From Fischerella sp. PCC 9431 (lineage in GTDB: Bacteria; Cyanobacteriota; Cyanobacteriia; Cyanobacteriales; Nostocaceae): a stretch of DNA of 64,000 nt. The stretch spans positions 3,235,964 through 3,299,963 of the forward strand of contig NZ_KE650771.1 of assembly GCF_000447295.1 (NCBI RefSeq), given 5' to 3'. Shown here piece after piece: positions 51,578 through 62,066 of the stretch (the stretch's first letter is position 1; every line of letters begins with the position of its first letter). Below the pieces are notes generated by a model. It saw nothing but the letters and a program-made list of their open reading frames with translations. It had not been told where the DNA came from and searched no databases. Both the position numbers and the translations under genes were made by a program.

Positions 51578-52696
51578 TTATATTGATATTTCACCACTCT
51601 TAACATAAAAAATCTGGGAAGAATTCAACCATTGGGAATCAAAAGCACCCAAATGAGTAGTAGTAATTATTGTTTGAAAACGATCTTGAATTGTATCAAG
51701 TAATTGATTTTGACGAGATGGATCTAGTTCAGCTAAAACATCATCAAGAAGCAGCAGTGGTGGTTCTCCCACAACTTCTTCAATTAATTTTAATTCTGCT
51801 AGTTTCAAAGCTAATACTAGTGTTCGTTGCTGACCTTGAGAACCATATTGACGCGCTGGTGTTTGATTAATAATTAATTCTATTTCGTCCCGATGTGGTC
51901 CAACCAAAGTAGTACCTTGGTGCAATTCAGCAATTGTTCTTTGTTGGAGCTTTTCTAGAAAGGCTTGCTGCACTTTTTCGGGATAATTTTGCTCTAAAGG
52001 AACGTTGGGTGAATATTTGATTTGCAAAATTTCTTTACTGCCGCTAATGCTAGCGTGCCACCTTTTGGCGATGGGGGCGAGTCGTTGTATAGCTCGTTCT
52101 CTGCGGCGAATGACTCGCGTACCTGCGATCGCCAACTGTGTATCCCATATAGCTAATTCAGATTGTAGAGACGTTGTATACGAATTCTCGATATTGCGTT
52201 TCAAAAAAGCATTTCGCTGGCGCAATACTTGATGATATTGCTGCAAAATGTGGGCGTATACTGGTTCTAGTTGAATCAACAGAGTATCTAGCCAGTGACG
52301 CCGACCTTCCGGGCCACCGCGTACTAGTTCCAAGTCCAAGCTAGAAAACTGTGCGCCATTCAAAACACCAAGAAAATCCATTTGACGCCGGAGGTTTTCG
52401 CCGTTAAGATTCACAGTCCGGCGACCATTACGACGCAAAACTAAGCTGAGAGTACTAATTCCAGTTTCTCGTTTGAGAGAAGCACTAATTTGTGCGAGAT
52501 CTTCTCCTTCTTGAACTAATTCGCGATCGCGAAAAGTACGATGCGATCGCAATGTTGCTAATAACTCCACCGCCTCCAATAAATTAGATTTCCCCTGAGC
52601 ATTATCACCCACCAAAATCGTTTTGGGAGCAGTAAACTCAACCTGCTGTTCTTGGTAGTTACGAAAGTGCCGGAGGTGGAGAGATTTTAAATACAT
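51578..52696 (-). CDS. recF: DNA replication and repair protein RecF
   Basis: 372 residues. LHLRHFRNYQEQ N-terminus, Walker A GDNAQGKSNLLEA, signature region SQGQQRTLVLALKLAEL (as YGSQGQQRT), and Walker B LLLLDDVLAELD. It loads RecA at gapped DNA. The start codon is immediately preceded by AG/CT-rich repeat DNA, with no clear Shine-Dalgarno sequence. Confidence 0.97.
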   Translation of the reverse strand: MYLKSLHLRHFRNYQEQQVEFTAPKTILVGDNAQGKSNLLEAVELLATLRSHRTFRDRELVQEGEDLAQISASLKRETGISTLSLVLRRNGRRTVNLNGENLRRQMDFLGVLNGAQFSSLDLELVRGGPEGRRHWLDTLLIQLEPVYAHILQQYHQVLRQRNAFLKRNIENSYTTSLQSELAIWDTQLAIAGTRVIRRRERAIQRLAPIAKRWHASISGSKEILQIKYSPNVPLEQNYPEKVQQAFLEKLQQRTIAELHQGTTLVGPHRDEIELIINQTPARQYGSQGQQRTLVLALKLAELKLIEEVVGEPPLLLLDDVLAELDPSRQNQLLDTIQDRFQTIITTTHLGAFDSQWLNSSQIFYVKSGEISI

Positions 52697-52867
52697 AGGG
52701 AATTGGGGAACAGGGAGCAGGAAGCGGGGATAAGGGGAGCAGGAGACACGGGGGGATAAGGAGACACGGGGACACGGTGAATATTTTTGATCAATTCGTC
52801 CCTTATCTTCTACTCTCCCTTGTCACCACGTCACCGCGTCCCCGCGTCTTCTTCCAATCCCTTATAT

Positions 52868-55753
52868 TTAAACGGTTTTTTTGCCCATCAATCTAAAGAC
52901 GATCTTTTCACTTTCAATCCAGACAAACATTAAGGCGCTGAAGCCAAGACAAATTGCTAATTCTGGCAAAGGAAGATAGTGAGTACCGAAGAAATTACGC
53001 AGGGGAGGAACGTAAACCAACATTAGTTGTAAGATTGTGGTGACAATCACTGCTCCTAACACATAAGGATTTGACAAAGGATTCATTTCTATTGTGAGTC
53101 GGTTGTTGGAGCGAATGGCGATCGCATGTCCCATTTGAGCTAGACACAAAGAAGTAAATACCATTGTTTTCCAGCGTTCTGGACTCAATCCGTTAGTGTA
53201 GGTTTGGGAGTGAAAGTACGCCCACTCCATCAAAACAATGGTAATGATCGCGAAAATAATCCCGATGCGAATCATATAAGAACCCAAGCCTCTTGCGAAA
53301 ATGCTTTCACGGGGACTAAAGGGGGGACGCTTCATCACGTCGGGTTCTGGAGGTTCTACTGCTAAGGCTAAGGCTGGTAAACCATCTGTCACCAAGTTCA
53401 TCCACAGAATTTGCAGGGGTGTGAGGGGTACTCCTCCTAATCCTAAGATCGGCGCAGCTGCGATTGTGAGAACTTCACCGATATTACTACCCAAAATATA
53501 TTTGATAAAACGGCGGATATTGGTGTAAACAACTCGACCTTCTTCAGTAGCAGCAACGATAGTGGCAAAATTGTCATCTAGTAGCACCATGTCGCTGGCT
53601 TCTTTACTGACATCAGTACCAGTAATACCCATAGCAATACCGATATCAGCTTGTTTGAGGGCGGGGGCGTCGTTAACACCGTCACCAGTCATCGCTACAA
53701 ATCTGCCTCGACGCTGTAAGGCTTGGACAATTCGCAGTTTGTGTTCTGGGGCAACTCTAGCATAAATACTCACCAAGTCTACATTTTGCTCTAGGTCTTC
53801 GTTGCTCATTCTTTGCAGTTCTTGGCCAGTGAGAACACGATCGCCTGGTTGAGCTATTCCTAAATCGGTGGCGATCGCTCGTGCTGTTAATTGATGATCA
53901 CCAGTAATCATAATCGGTCGAATGCCAGCTTCTCGACATTCTTGTACCGCCGCCCTGACTTCAGGACGTGGTGCATCCAGCATTCCCACTAAACCCAGCC
54001 AGACTAATTCTTGTTCGGATGTTTCATCTGAACCTTCCGGTGGAATTTCTGTGAGTGGTTTATGGGCAAAACCTAGTACTCGCAGACCATTAGAAGCCAT
54101 GCGATCGTTTTCTGCTAAAATCTCATCTCGCTGTTCTTGAGTCAGGGAAACAGCGCCATTACCTACATAAACTTGAGTACAACGAGCCAAAATTAATTCT
54201 GGTGAGCCTTTGGTAAACATTAAATAGTTATGGGAGTTGACCAAGTTGCTGATCGTTGGATCAACATCCCTTAAAGGCGAGTCACCTGTTTCTACTTGTT
54301 CAATCTTAGAAATCACGCTCATCCGCTTGCGTTCCGAAGAAAACGGAAACTCGCTCACGCGCGGCAATTTACTATCCCACTGGTCTTTTTCTATTCCTCC
54401 TTTGGCAGCCAGTGTCACCAAAGCGCCCTCTGTTGGGTCTCCTAATATAGTCCACTGTCCTTGCTGCTGTTGCAAATGTGCATCATTACAAACAGCACAA
54501 GCAACTAACAAAGCTTGTAGTTCTGGGTTATCTTGTACCTCAATAGAATTATTTTCGAGTTGAAACTCGCCTGTAGGAGCGTAACCTTCTCCTGTAACGC
54601 GAAATTCTTGGTGAAGAGAAGTTGTTTGATCCTGATTTCGTCTAGAACCATGTGTGTAGGCAGCTTGGACTACCATTTTGTTCTGAGTCAAAGTACCAGT
54701 TTTATCAGAACAGATGGTAGTGACAGAACCCAGGGTTTCTACAGCTGGTAGCTTACGAATTAAGGCTTTGCGCCGTACCATCCGTTGAGTTCCCAAAGCC
54801 AGAGTGACAGTGATCACTGCGGGTAAACCTTCTGGAACCACCGCCACCGCCATACTCAAAGAAACTTCTAATAGTTCTGTTAAGTTGCCACCACGCAGCA
54901 AACCTACAATGACAACGATCGCTACCAATATTAAAGAACCTGTGACTAGGACATTGCCAAGCTGGGTCATGCGTTGTTGGAGAGGCGTGGGTTCACTTTC
55001 CACTGACTGCAACATGGTAGCAATTTTACCCAGTTCGGTGGTCATGCCAGTGTTTGTTACTAGAACCTTGCCCCGTCCTTGGACAACTTCTGTACCCTGG
55101 AAAACCGAATTGATGCGATCGCCGATTCCTGTATCTTCAGGTAATGTAGTTGTTGCCTGTTTGTTCACTGCTTCGGCTTCACCTGTAAGTGCCGATTCTC
55201 GGATTTGCAAGTTGGATGTTTCTAATAAAAGTCCATCTGCTGCTACTTGCACCCCTGCTTCTAGCAGCATCACATCTCCTGGCACTAAATCCTTAGCAGC
55301 TACCTCTGATGGTTTACCATTACGAATAATGCGGACGTTGGGAGAGGAGAGTTTTTTGAGTGCTGCGAGGGCTTTTTCGGCACGGCTTTCTTGAACATAG
55401 CCCAGAATACCGTTGAGGACGACAATTGCTAAGATGGCGATCGTATCTTTAAATGGTACTTCACCCGGTTTCAACTCGCCTCTTTGCAAAGCTAGCAGGT
55501 CTAAAACCCCGGAAACAATGGCCACGGCGATCAGCATCAACAACATAATGTTTTTGAACTGATCTACTAAAATTTCCCAGGCGCTGCGACCACCGGTTTC
55601 CTCAAGTTCGTTCGGGCCATATTTTTCCAAGCGCTGTTGCGCTTCTTGAGGTGATAAGCCAGTGTCTGCATTCGTAGAGAGCAGTTCTATTGCTTTATCA
55701 ACTTCTAAACTATGCCAAGCGGTAGTTGAATCAGGCAGAGAATGAGCAGACAT
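52868..55753 (-). CDS. Calcium-transporting P-type ATPase (intact)
   Basis: 961 residues. Type IIA layout: [11 protein letters not shown] (TGE with Glu192), [13 protein letters not shown] (helix 4 PEGLP), [13 protein letters not shown] with phosphorylated Asp350, KGSPELIL (nucleotide site), [28 protein letters not shown], and C-terminal TM helices. Fits the cyanobacterial PacL/SERCA-like Ca2+ efflux pump. RecF and a DUF5132 gene separate it from the diverged paralogue. Confidence 0.94.
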   Translation of the reverse strand: MSAHSLPDSTTAWHSLEVDKAIELLSTNADTGLSPQEAQQRLEKYGPNELEETGGRSAWEILVDQFKNIMLLMLIAVAIVSGVLDLLALQRGELKPGEVPFKDTIAILAIVVLNGILGYVQESRAEKALAALKKLSSPNVRIIRNGKPSEVAAKDLVPGDVMLLEAGVQVAADGLLLETSNLQIRESALTGEAEAVNKQATTTLPEDTGIGDRINSVFQGTEVVQGRGKVLVTNTGMTTELGKIATMLQSVESEPTPLQQRMTQLGNVLVTGSLILVAIVVIVGLLRGGNLTELLEVSLSMAVAVVPEGLPAVITVTLALGTQRMVRRKALIRKLPAVETLGSVTTICSDKTGTLTQNKMVVQAAYTHGSRRNQDQTTSLHQEFRVTGEGYAPTGEFQLENNSIEVQDNPELQALLVACAVCNDAHLQQQQGQWTILGDPTEGALVTLAAKGGIEKDQWDSKLPRVSEFPFSSERKRMSVISKIEQVETGDSPLRDVDPTISNLVNSHNYLMFTKGSPELILARCTQVYVGNGAVSLTQEQRDEILAENDRMASNGLRVLGFAHKPLTEIPPEGSDETSEQELVWLGLVGMLDAPRPEVRAAVQECREAGIRPIMITGDHQLTARAIATDLGIAQPGDRVLTGQELQRMSNEDLEQNVDLVSIYARVAPEHKLRIVQALQRRGRFVAMTGDGVNDAPALKQADIGIAMGITGTDVSKEASDMVLLDDNFATIVAATEEGRVVYTNIRRFIKYILGSNIGEVLTIAAAPILGLGGVPLTPLQILWMNLVTDGLPALALAVEPPEPDVMKRPPFSPRESIFARGLGSYMIRIGIIFAIITIVLMEWAYFHSQTYTNGLSPERWKTMVFTSLCLAQMGHAIAIRSNNRLTIEMNPLSNPYVLGAVIVTTILQLMLVYVPPLRNFFGTHYLPLPELAICLGFSALMFVWIESEKIVFRLMGKKTV

Positions 55754-56019
55754 TGTGTAAGTTACAGGAAATGGTTACAGAATTCGATCATAATTTAGTG
55801 ATAGCGATAAAAACCATCAACTAAAGTTACAGTATTCAAAGGTGAGAGCCTATGAGATACTCAAACACGGTATTGAAAATGTGGTTATTGCGAAAGTAAC
55901 TGCCTTTTATAGCACATCATCCTTGATAATTGTGAGTAATAAAGTTTGGGAGTTGAATTGCACAAAACGTACCAAAATAAATTCCAGGCGTGCTAAATCT
56001 TTAAGTAAATTAGTTTAAT

Positions 56020-57690
56020 ATGAATTTTGCTCTTCCCAGTTTGACCGCTAGCCAGATGTTTGGGCAAAAAACAATTCGACCAATTGGTGCTGCCGTTTTA
56101 GGTGGCATGACTTTCTTCCAGGATACCCTGATTGCGATCGACTCTCCTAAAGGGTATCTGCTGCAAATAGATCCTGCCACTGACAATACCAAAATCCTCA
56201 ATGCTCATCAAAGCAGAGAATTTACATATGTCACTGGTTTGGCAATTTGGGAAGATACCCTCTGGGTGACAAGGGATAATAGTGTTTATTTGTGTAAACT
56301 AAATTCTTTAGGGCTAGAACATTTTGTCACCCTGCCTTACCCTGCTAATGGTATTGCTGTTTGGGAATCAACAGTTTATGTCAGTTGCCAAAAGTTGGGA
56401 GATATTCTAATTTTTAATCGCGATACTCGTAAAGAAATTACCAGATTTTATGCTCCTGGGGTCGGAATCGAAAATTTGGCTGTAACTGATGAAATTCTTT
56501 GGGCTTGCGATGCTACAGAACAAACTGTTTACTGCATGGACAGGGCGACAGGGGAAGTGCAATTTAGTGTACTCACACCGTTTGAATCTCCTACAGGTAT
56601 AGCAGTACAAACAGATACCAACACAGGTGAACAAACTCTCTACGTCGCCTATGCTTCTGAAGAACCTTATGTGCGCGATAACCCGAATGCTGACCCCAAC
56701 CACGAATTAGCATACCGCGATCGCACGTTTATTCATCCCCTTCACTATCGTTATTTCCCAGACAAGCGTTACGCTCTTTCTAATGGCTATTTGCTCGAAA
56801 TGTCTTATGTCGAGGAAATTGCCCCCATTGAAGAGGTTTATTTACAAGACTTAGAATGGCGTATTGCCTTACCCAGCGACACAGATCGCCAAAAAGTCAA
56901 ACACGTTGAACCAGTGGGGCTACCTTTTCAAGAAGAAATTATCGATGGGCAACGGGTGGCACTGTTTAAATTTGATACCCTCACCCCAGGCGAACGGCAT
57001 ATGTTTGGCTGGAAAGCAGTTGTGGAAGTCCGGGGTATAAAATATCGTCTCACTCCAGCAGATGTCGAAGAGATTCCGGAACTATCGCCAGAATATCAAA
57101 CTCGCTATCTCGTGGATGATGATGAATTGGCGATGGATACTACGATTGTCCGCCGGGCTGCGGAAGAAGCAATTGGTACAGAAACCAATTTGCTGCGGAA
57201 AATGTACAGTATCCGTAATTATGTTTACGATCAACTCGATTATGGTATTAAACCTCACATAGATACTCCGGATCGAGTTTTAGAAAGAGGCGTAGGTTCT
57301 TGCGGTGAGTATGTAGGTGTTTTACTAGCTTTGTGTCGCTTAAATGGCATAGCTTGTCGTACCGTCGGACGCTACAAATGTCCTACCTACGCAGAACACC
57401 AACATGTACCTCTGCAACCAGACTATAACCATGTATGGTTGGAATTCTATATACCTGGTTTTGGCTGGTTGCCAATGGAATCTAATCCTGATGATATTGG
57501 TAATAATGGACCTTATCCTACAAGGTTTTTTATGGGTTTGTGCTGGTATCACATTGAAATTGGTAAAGGTATTCCTTTTGAAACTATAACTAGTAAAGGC
57601 GTGAGGCTGACAAAAGAAGAAATTTCGATTGGTGAGTTAGCAATTAATCATATTCGCTTCACCATTTTGGGAGAATTACCACCGTTTTAA
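56020..57690 (+). CDS. Beta-propeller-like / transglutaminase-like protein
   Basis: 556 residues. The N-terminal half (about 20-220) has repeating blade-like segments (VTGLAIWEDTLWVT, ANGIAVWESTVYVS, IENLAVTDEILWAC, PTGIAVQTDTNTGEQTLYVAY), which suggest a six-to-seven-blade propeller. The C-terminal half has a transglutaminase-like domain with GVGSCGEYVGVLLALCR (Cys), NHVWLEFYIPGFGWLPMESNPDD (His, Asp), a full triad. Such domains act as proteases or crosslinkers. Separate domains on one chain imply recognition plus catalysis; the substrate is unknown. Confidence 0.85.
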   Translation: MNFALPSLTASQMFGQKTIRPIGAAVLGGMTFFQDTLIAIDSPKGYLLQIDPATDNTKILNAHQSREFTYVTGLAIWEDTLWVTRDNSVYLCKLNSLGLEHFVTLPYPANGIAVWESTVYVSCQKLGDILIFNRDTRKEITRFYAPGVGIENLAVTDEILWACDATEQTVYCMDRATGEVQFSVLTPFESPTGIAVQTDTNTGEQTLYVAYASEEPYVRDNPNADPNHELAYRDRTFIHPLHYRYFPDKRYALSNGYLLEMSYVEEIAPIEEVYLQDLEWRIALPSDTDRQKVKHVEPVGLPFQEEIIDGQRVALFKFDTLTPGERHMFGWKAVVEVRGIKYRLTPADVEEIPELSPEYQTRYLVDDDELAMDTTIVRRAAEEAIGTETNLLRKMYSIRNYVYDQLDYGIKPHIDTPDRVLERGVGSCGEYVGVLLALCRLNGIACRTVGRYKCPTYAEHQHVPLQPDYNHVWLEFYIPGFGWLPMESNPDDIGNNGPYPTRFFMGLCWYHIEIGKGIPFETITSKGVRLTKEEISIGELAINHIRFTILGELPPF

Positions 57691-57745
57691 CTAACTCCGG
57701 TTTCATATAGCAATTGTATTTGATTCGTGAACAATCAGATCGCGC

Positions 57746-57785
57746 AGATCCCCGACTTTTTAGGAAAGTCGGGGATCTCGTTTTT
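57746..57785 (+). terminator. Strong intrinsic-type terminator
   Basis: A 14-bp perfect stem (AGATCCCCGACTTT, 57746-57759, with its complement at 57765-57778) with a 5-base loop, followed by TTTTT (57781-57785). It ends the transglutaminase-like gene 56 bases after its stop. Confidence 0.88.
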
Positions 57786-57931
57786 ACAACAAGCTGACCG
57801 ATTATTCCTTGATGGTACAAGTCACCAGATTTATCTGTGGTGACGCTATGAGAGCCACCCATCGTGCCTCGTCAATTCAAAATCCAAAATCGGTTGACTT
57901 ATTAAGTGGTCAACTCGCAGTTTTTTATGAT

Positions 57932-58105
57932 TTACTTGAGACCGAGCCAAGATAGCACACCCTTATCGGTGAAGTATTCAATCAACACCATTAGGACAAA
58001 GCCGATCATTGCAGCTCGACCATTCAAGCGTTCGGCATATTCACTAAATCCAAATTTTGGCTCTTCTAGCTTAGGGGTTACGCTTGGTTGTGGTTGTGTC
58101 ATCAT
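57932..58105 (-). CDS. High-light-inducible protein (one-helix Hlip/Scp)
   Basis: 57 residues from the ATG at 58105 (58102 also possible); longer frames to 58162 add unlikely residues. The chlorophyll a/b-binding motif FSEYAERLNGRAAMIGFVLM (ExxNGRxAMIGF) lies in a single helix, preceded by a short Pro-rich stromal segment. Hlips bind chlorophyll and carotenoid and dissipate excess energy near photosystem II assembly. A possible HLR1 box lies upstream. Confidence 0.93.
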   Translation of the reverse strand: MMTQPQPSVTPKLEEPKFGFSEYAERLNGRAAMIGFVLMVLIEYFTDKGVLSWLGLK

Positions 58106-58186
58106 TTGAAAAAACCTCTTTGTTGGGAAATGTTCAGTTACTACATTTTTGTGGTATTGCACATTGAGCTATATAACTCAATCAAT

Positions 58187-58206
58187 GTTTTACATTTTTT
58201 TACTAT
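58187..58206. promoter_or_regulatory. HLR1-like (RpaB) box candidate upstream of the Hlip gene
   Basis: Two TTTAC-type half sites (TTTACATT at 58189 and TTTACTA at 58199) are spaced ten bases apart, as in the HLR1 consensus (two TTACA direct repeats). The second has one mismatch. About 85 bases before the start codon, read on the plus strand. Confidence 0.4.
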
Positions 58207-58463
58207 TCTTAATATATTTTAGGAAGACTCAGGAAATCGTCAAGCCCTTATAGACGATAAGGGAGGATGAAAGGAACAAGGGAGACAACTAATCAGTTAT
58301 CAGTTATCAGTTAACTGATTCATGCCCGTTCCCCAAGTTAAGTCAATGTTAAATTGGTGATAGATATCAGGGCAAACTCAGGCAAATTCGTATTATTGGA
58401 TTCAACATACTAAGGACAAGACTGACAAACTAAAGCTACACAAAAATTAATTAGGGGCAATGA

Positions 58464-59552
58464 ATGGATATAGGTGTTCCCAAAGAAACTAAAGACCAGG
58501 AGTTTCGAGTTGGGTTGAGTCCCTCTAGTGTCAGGGTACTAAAAGAAAGTGGTCACAATATCTTTGTAGAAACCCAAGCTGGCGCGGGTGCGGGATTTAC
58601 AGATGATGACTACAGAAAATCAGGCGCTGAAATAGTCTCATCACCAGAAGCAGCTTGGAATCGGGAGCTAGTGGTAAAAGTCAAAGAACCACTAGAAATA
58701 GAGTATAAATTTTTGCAGAAAGAGCAGGTTTTATTTACTTATCTGCACTTAGCAGCTGCTCGGAATCTAACCGAGAATTTAATTAATAGTGGCGTTTGTG
58801 CGATCGCCTACGAGACAGTAGAACAATCAGGTGCAAACAGACTACCTCTATTGACACCAATGAGTGTGATTGCTGGGCGTTTGTCTGTGCAGTTCGGAGC
58901 CAGATTCTTAGAACGTCAACAAGGGGGTAGAGGTGTCCTTTTAGGTGGAGTACCTGGTGTTCAACCAGGTAGAGTGGTAATTTTAGGTGGCGGTGTAGTC
59001 GGCACAGAAGCCGCCAAAATTGCTGTCGGTATGGGAGCTAGGGTTCAGATTCTAGATGTGAATGTAGAACGCCTGAGCTACTTGGAAACTCTTTTTGGTT
59101 CACGAGTAGAATTACTTTACAGCAACTCTGCTCATATTGAAGCAGCAGTTAGAGAAGCAGACCTATTAATTGGTGCTGTTCTAGTAGTAGGACGAAAAGC
59201 ACCTATTTTAGTGTCTCGTGAATTAGTTAAACAAATGCGACCAGGATCAGTAATCGTTGATGTAGCAGTTGACCAAGGCGGCTGTATAGAAACTGTGCAA
59301 ACTACATCTCACACCAACCCTGTCTATGTTGAAGAAGGTGTATTGCACTACGGTGTTCCTAACATGCCGGGGGCAGTTCCTTGGACGGCAACTCAGGCAC
59401 TTAATAACAGTACTTTACCATACGTGGTGCAATTAGCAAATCAGGGAATGGAAGCGCTCAAAAATAATCCTGCATTAGCCAAAGGTGTCAATGTGCAGAA
59501 TCATCGCTTGGTACATCCGGCTGTGCAAGAGGTTTTTCCTGACTTAGTGTAG
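58464..59552 (+). CDS. ald: Alanine dehydrogenase
   Basis: 362 residues, usual length. MDIGVPKETKDQEFRVGL N-terminus, conserved KVKEPL (Lys near residue 74) and LFTYLHLAAA (His), NAD-binding Rossmann GVQPGRVVILGGGVVGTEAAKIAVGMGA, and GSVIVDVAVDQGGC. Reversibly deaminates L-alanine to pyruvate and ammonium; in heterocystous cyanobacteria it is linked to nitrogen-export metabolism. Monocistronic. Confidence 0.97.
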   Translation: MDIGVPKETKDQEFRVGLSPSSVRVLKESGHNIFVETQAGAGAGFTDDDYRKSGAEIVSSPEAAWNRELVVKVKEPLEIEYKFLQKEQVLFTYLHLAAARNLTENLINSGVCAIAYETVEQSGANRLPLLTPMSVIAGRLSVQFGARFLERQQGGRGVLLGGVPGVQPGRVVILGGGVVGTEAAKIAVGMGARVQILDVNVERLSYLETLFGSRVELLYSNSAHIEAAVREADLLIGAVLVVGRKAPILVSRELVKQMRPGSVIVDVAVDQGGCIETVQTTSHTNPVYVEEGVLHYGVPNMPGAVPWTATQALNNSTLPYVVQLANQGMEALKNNPALAKGVNVQNHRLVHPAVQEVFPDLV

Positions 59553-59645
59553 GGATTAGGGAAAAAAGGGCAAGAGCAAGGGGGACAAGGAAGACATGGG
59601 GGAGCAGGGAGAGATGAAGAATAACCAATCCCCAATCCCCAATCC

Positions 59646-60803
59646 CTATTTCACCTTAATGGGGGTGAGGGCTACACCTTTGTAGTAATACCCTAAAATT
59701 TGCAGGTGGTTGGCTCCCTGTAAAGCCAGATTGTAAGCGCCCCATTGACTCATGCCAATAGCATGACCAAAACCTAGTCCTTGGAGTGTGAAACCACCGT
59801 TACCGTTGGAGACGTTAAAGCGGGTACTTTTTAGTTTTAAAGCTGTACGCACTTCCTCGCCTCTTAGCACCTTTTCGCCTTTGTCGCCGACTATTTTCAG
59901 CATTTTCACGCTGTTAAAAGGCGATCGCTGTTCAATTATTATTTGCTTGGCGTTACCTATTTCGGGAAATTTGCTGCTAATTTCTGTAGGGCTAAAAGTT
60001 CTCATCCAGTAGCATTCGCGGATATTTTGATCAAAGTCGGGAACTGCACGTAGGTATGGTTCTTTGCTTGACCAAACATCTTCGACGTTTTCGGTGTGTC
60101 CACCGGAACAAGCATGAAAAGCTGAGAGGATGATTTGGTTTTTGTAAGTGAGTACTTGTCCGGCGGTACCATCAACAGCAGCATAAGTAGGGCGAGATTC
60201 GCTAATCACACCTTTATAAATCTGCCAACGATCTGGGCTTGCACCCAGGTCGTAAATGGGATTATTGCGCTGTCTGGCTCGCTCATAAAGAGCATAGGTA
60301 CGGGCTGCGATCGCTTGGGCTTTGAGGGCTTCTAAAGGCCAACGGCTATCCATTTCGCCACCCAAAACACTGTAGAGATATTCTTCTAAATCTACCCAGT
60401 TGACAGCAGTCACACCTTTGTTTGTGGGGACAACCAAAGTTCTGCCTCGATACCAGCGATCGCCTATATAAACAAATCCCTCCTTACCTGATGGTTCAAT
60501 CCAAAATAAACCAGAACGCCACTTATCTAAGGCTACTCCACCAGGAACCGCTTGGGCATAATACGCATTCATTGCTGGTAGTTGTCCCAGAGTACGCCCG
60601 CTACTATCTTTGACAACCGCAGTTGTAGAACTGCCAACTTTAACCTGGTTGACATCCCGTTCAATTGCTACTCGCAGGATCACAGACGCTTGGGCTGGTA
60701 GACATAATGCAATCCATAAAAGCACACCTAGCCACCAATGGCGTCCTTTGACTTGGGAAAACAAAGAGGCTAACAACAGTTGGAATTTCATGCCGTTGAT
60801 CAT
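59646..60803 (-). CDS. SpoIID/LytB domain protein
   Basis: 385 residues from the ATG at 60803 (60791 also possible; the frame continues to 60935 without conserved residues). Probable signal/TM helix WWLGVLLWIALCLPAQA. Then VNWVDLEEYLYSVLGGEMDSRWPLEALKAQAIAARTYAL, a SpoIID amidase-enhancer signature, and AFHACSGGHTENVEDVWSSKEPYLRAV with FGHAIGMSQWGAYNLAL. In sporulators SpoIID is a peptidoglycan lytic transglycosylase; the cyanobacterial members probably act on septal peptidoglycan. Confidence 0.92.
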   Translation of the reverse strand: MINGMKFQLLLASLFSQVKGRHWWLGVLLWIALCLPAQASVILRVAIERDVNQVKVGSSTTAVVKDSSGRTLGQLPAMNAYYAQAVPGGVALDKWRSGLFWIEPSGKEGFVYIGDRWYRGRTLVVPTNKGVTAVNWVDLEEYLYSVLGGEMDSRWPLEALKAQAIAARTYALYERARQRNNPIYDLGASPDRWQIYKGVISESRPTYAAVDGTAGQVLTYKNQIILSAFHACSGGHTENVEDVWSSKEPYLRAVPDFDQNIRECYWMRTFSPTEISSKFPEIGNAKQIIIEQRSPFNSVKMLKIVGDKGEKVLRGEEVRTALKLKSTRFNVSNGNGGFTLQGLGFGHAIGMSQWGAYNLALQGANHLQILGYYYKGVALTPIKVK

Positions 60804-61279
60804 TGAGTTACAGTTTATATTTATCAGACGCTCAATTTTGCAGTAGTTTCCCGGAGAGATTATTTGCTCTCCAGATCGAAGAAATTGCTTGTGTTGCATC
60901 AACTTAAGTGGCGATCGCTTCAGGGGCGTCACCAATTCATGACTTCTAGATTACGCATCACTGATCAGCTTCTGTTTTCCTTGGGCTTGATTTTGTCATA
61001 ATCAATGATAATCAATTGAAAGGATAAATAGAAAAGAGTATAAGGGTGTAGAAGTCAACAGATACCGACTGGTTAAAATAAACATAAATCAAGGGGGTAC
61101 TGCTTATGTCTGACCCTGGTAATTAATACTTTCTGCTGAATAATTATTTATTTTTCACCACCATAGACGCGCTAGCGGCTACTTGCAGAAGCCACTCCGT
61201 GTCTACCGGAACGGTAGGCACAAAGACACAAAGAACACTATGCTTTGAAGGTTAGTACTACCAAATAATTTCAGTGCTA
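60804..61279. other. Gene-free stretch
   Basis: About 475 bases. Includes the SpoIID promoter side and a short ACAAAGACACAAAGAACAC-type repeat around 61219-61238. No gene seen. Confidence 0.5.
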
Positions 61280-61606
61280 TTAACGCATTTTTACAGCAGT
61301 ACCTGTAGCTGTGATTAGTAGTAATACTCCTGATTGGTCAACATTGATTGTCCCTGTATCAATTTCAATACCAATGACTGCATCTGCATCTAAACGTAAT
61401 GCTCGTTGTTCTAATTCTGCTAGTGCTTTGCGTTGACCTTCTTCAAATAAGCGCTCGTAGCTACCAGTACGTCCACCAATAATATCTCGCAAACCTGCAA
61501 AGAAATCTCGTATAAAATTGCTTCCGTAAACTACTTCGGCTGTCACAATACCCAAATATGATTGGATAACAGCTCCTTGAATCACGTCAGTTGTAGTCAG
61601 AATCAT
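61280..61606 (-). CDS. YbjQ family (UPF0145, heavy-metal-binding-domain) protein
   Basis: 108 residues. Conserved ILTTTDVIQGAVIQSYLGIVTAEVVYGSN, then RDFFAGLRDIIGGRTGSYERLFEEGQRKALAELEQRALRLDADAVIGIEID and a beta strand with TATGTAVKM. The fold is a compact alpha/beta domain; a metal or ligand role has been proposed for the family but is unproven. Confidence 0.92.
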   Translation of the reverse strand: MILTTTDVIQGAVIQSYLGIVTAEVVYGSNFIRDFFAGLRDIIGGRTGSYERLFEEGQRKALAELEQRALRLDADAVIGIEIDTGTINVDQSGVLLLITATGTAVKMR

Positions 61607-62066
61607 AACTCTACCTCATCAGGAATAAAAAGAAAAAGATAAAATAAATTTTTTCTTTCCCTTTTAACATGCAACTGTATTTTCAAGTTAGTCCCTTACG
61701 GGAAAATCCTTCTCAATAACATGAAAATATTACTATTTCTACGCCCATTTTCCAGATTATTCTATTGTCTGCTTTATCAATTTGGAACGTTATGCCTCAA
61801 TAGTTATAATTTTGAGTGGAAAACTAGATATTTGTATTATTTATCACTCAAAAATTAATTATTGCGGTGATTGACTATTGATTGCTTCTAATTTTTAGAA
61901 TTATCAAAGTATCCCCTAGAAATTAGGTATCGAGCAGAAGAGCAAAAACAAGAAATCTTATGAATATTTGGTAAAAAATAAGCATACGGAGTTTGCAAAA
62001 GAGAATATTTTTGTTTTAATGGACAAGCAATCAAATAAAATCTGTTGAATTGCACAAAGTTTCAGG
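61607..62066. other. Gene-free stretch
   Basis: About 460 AT-rich bases between divergent genes. No structure or gene recognised beyond expected promoters. Confidence 0.5.
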
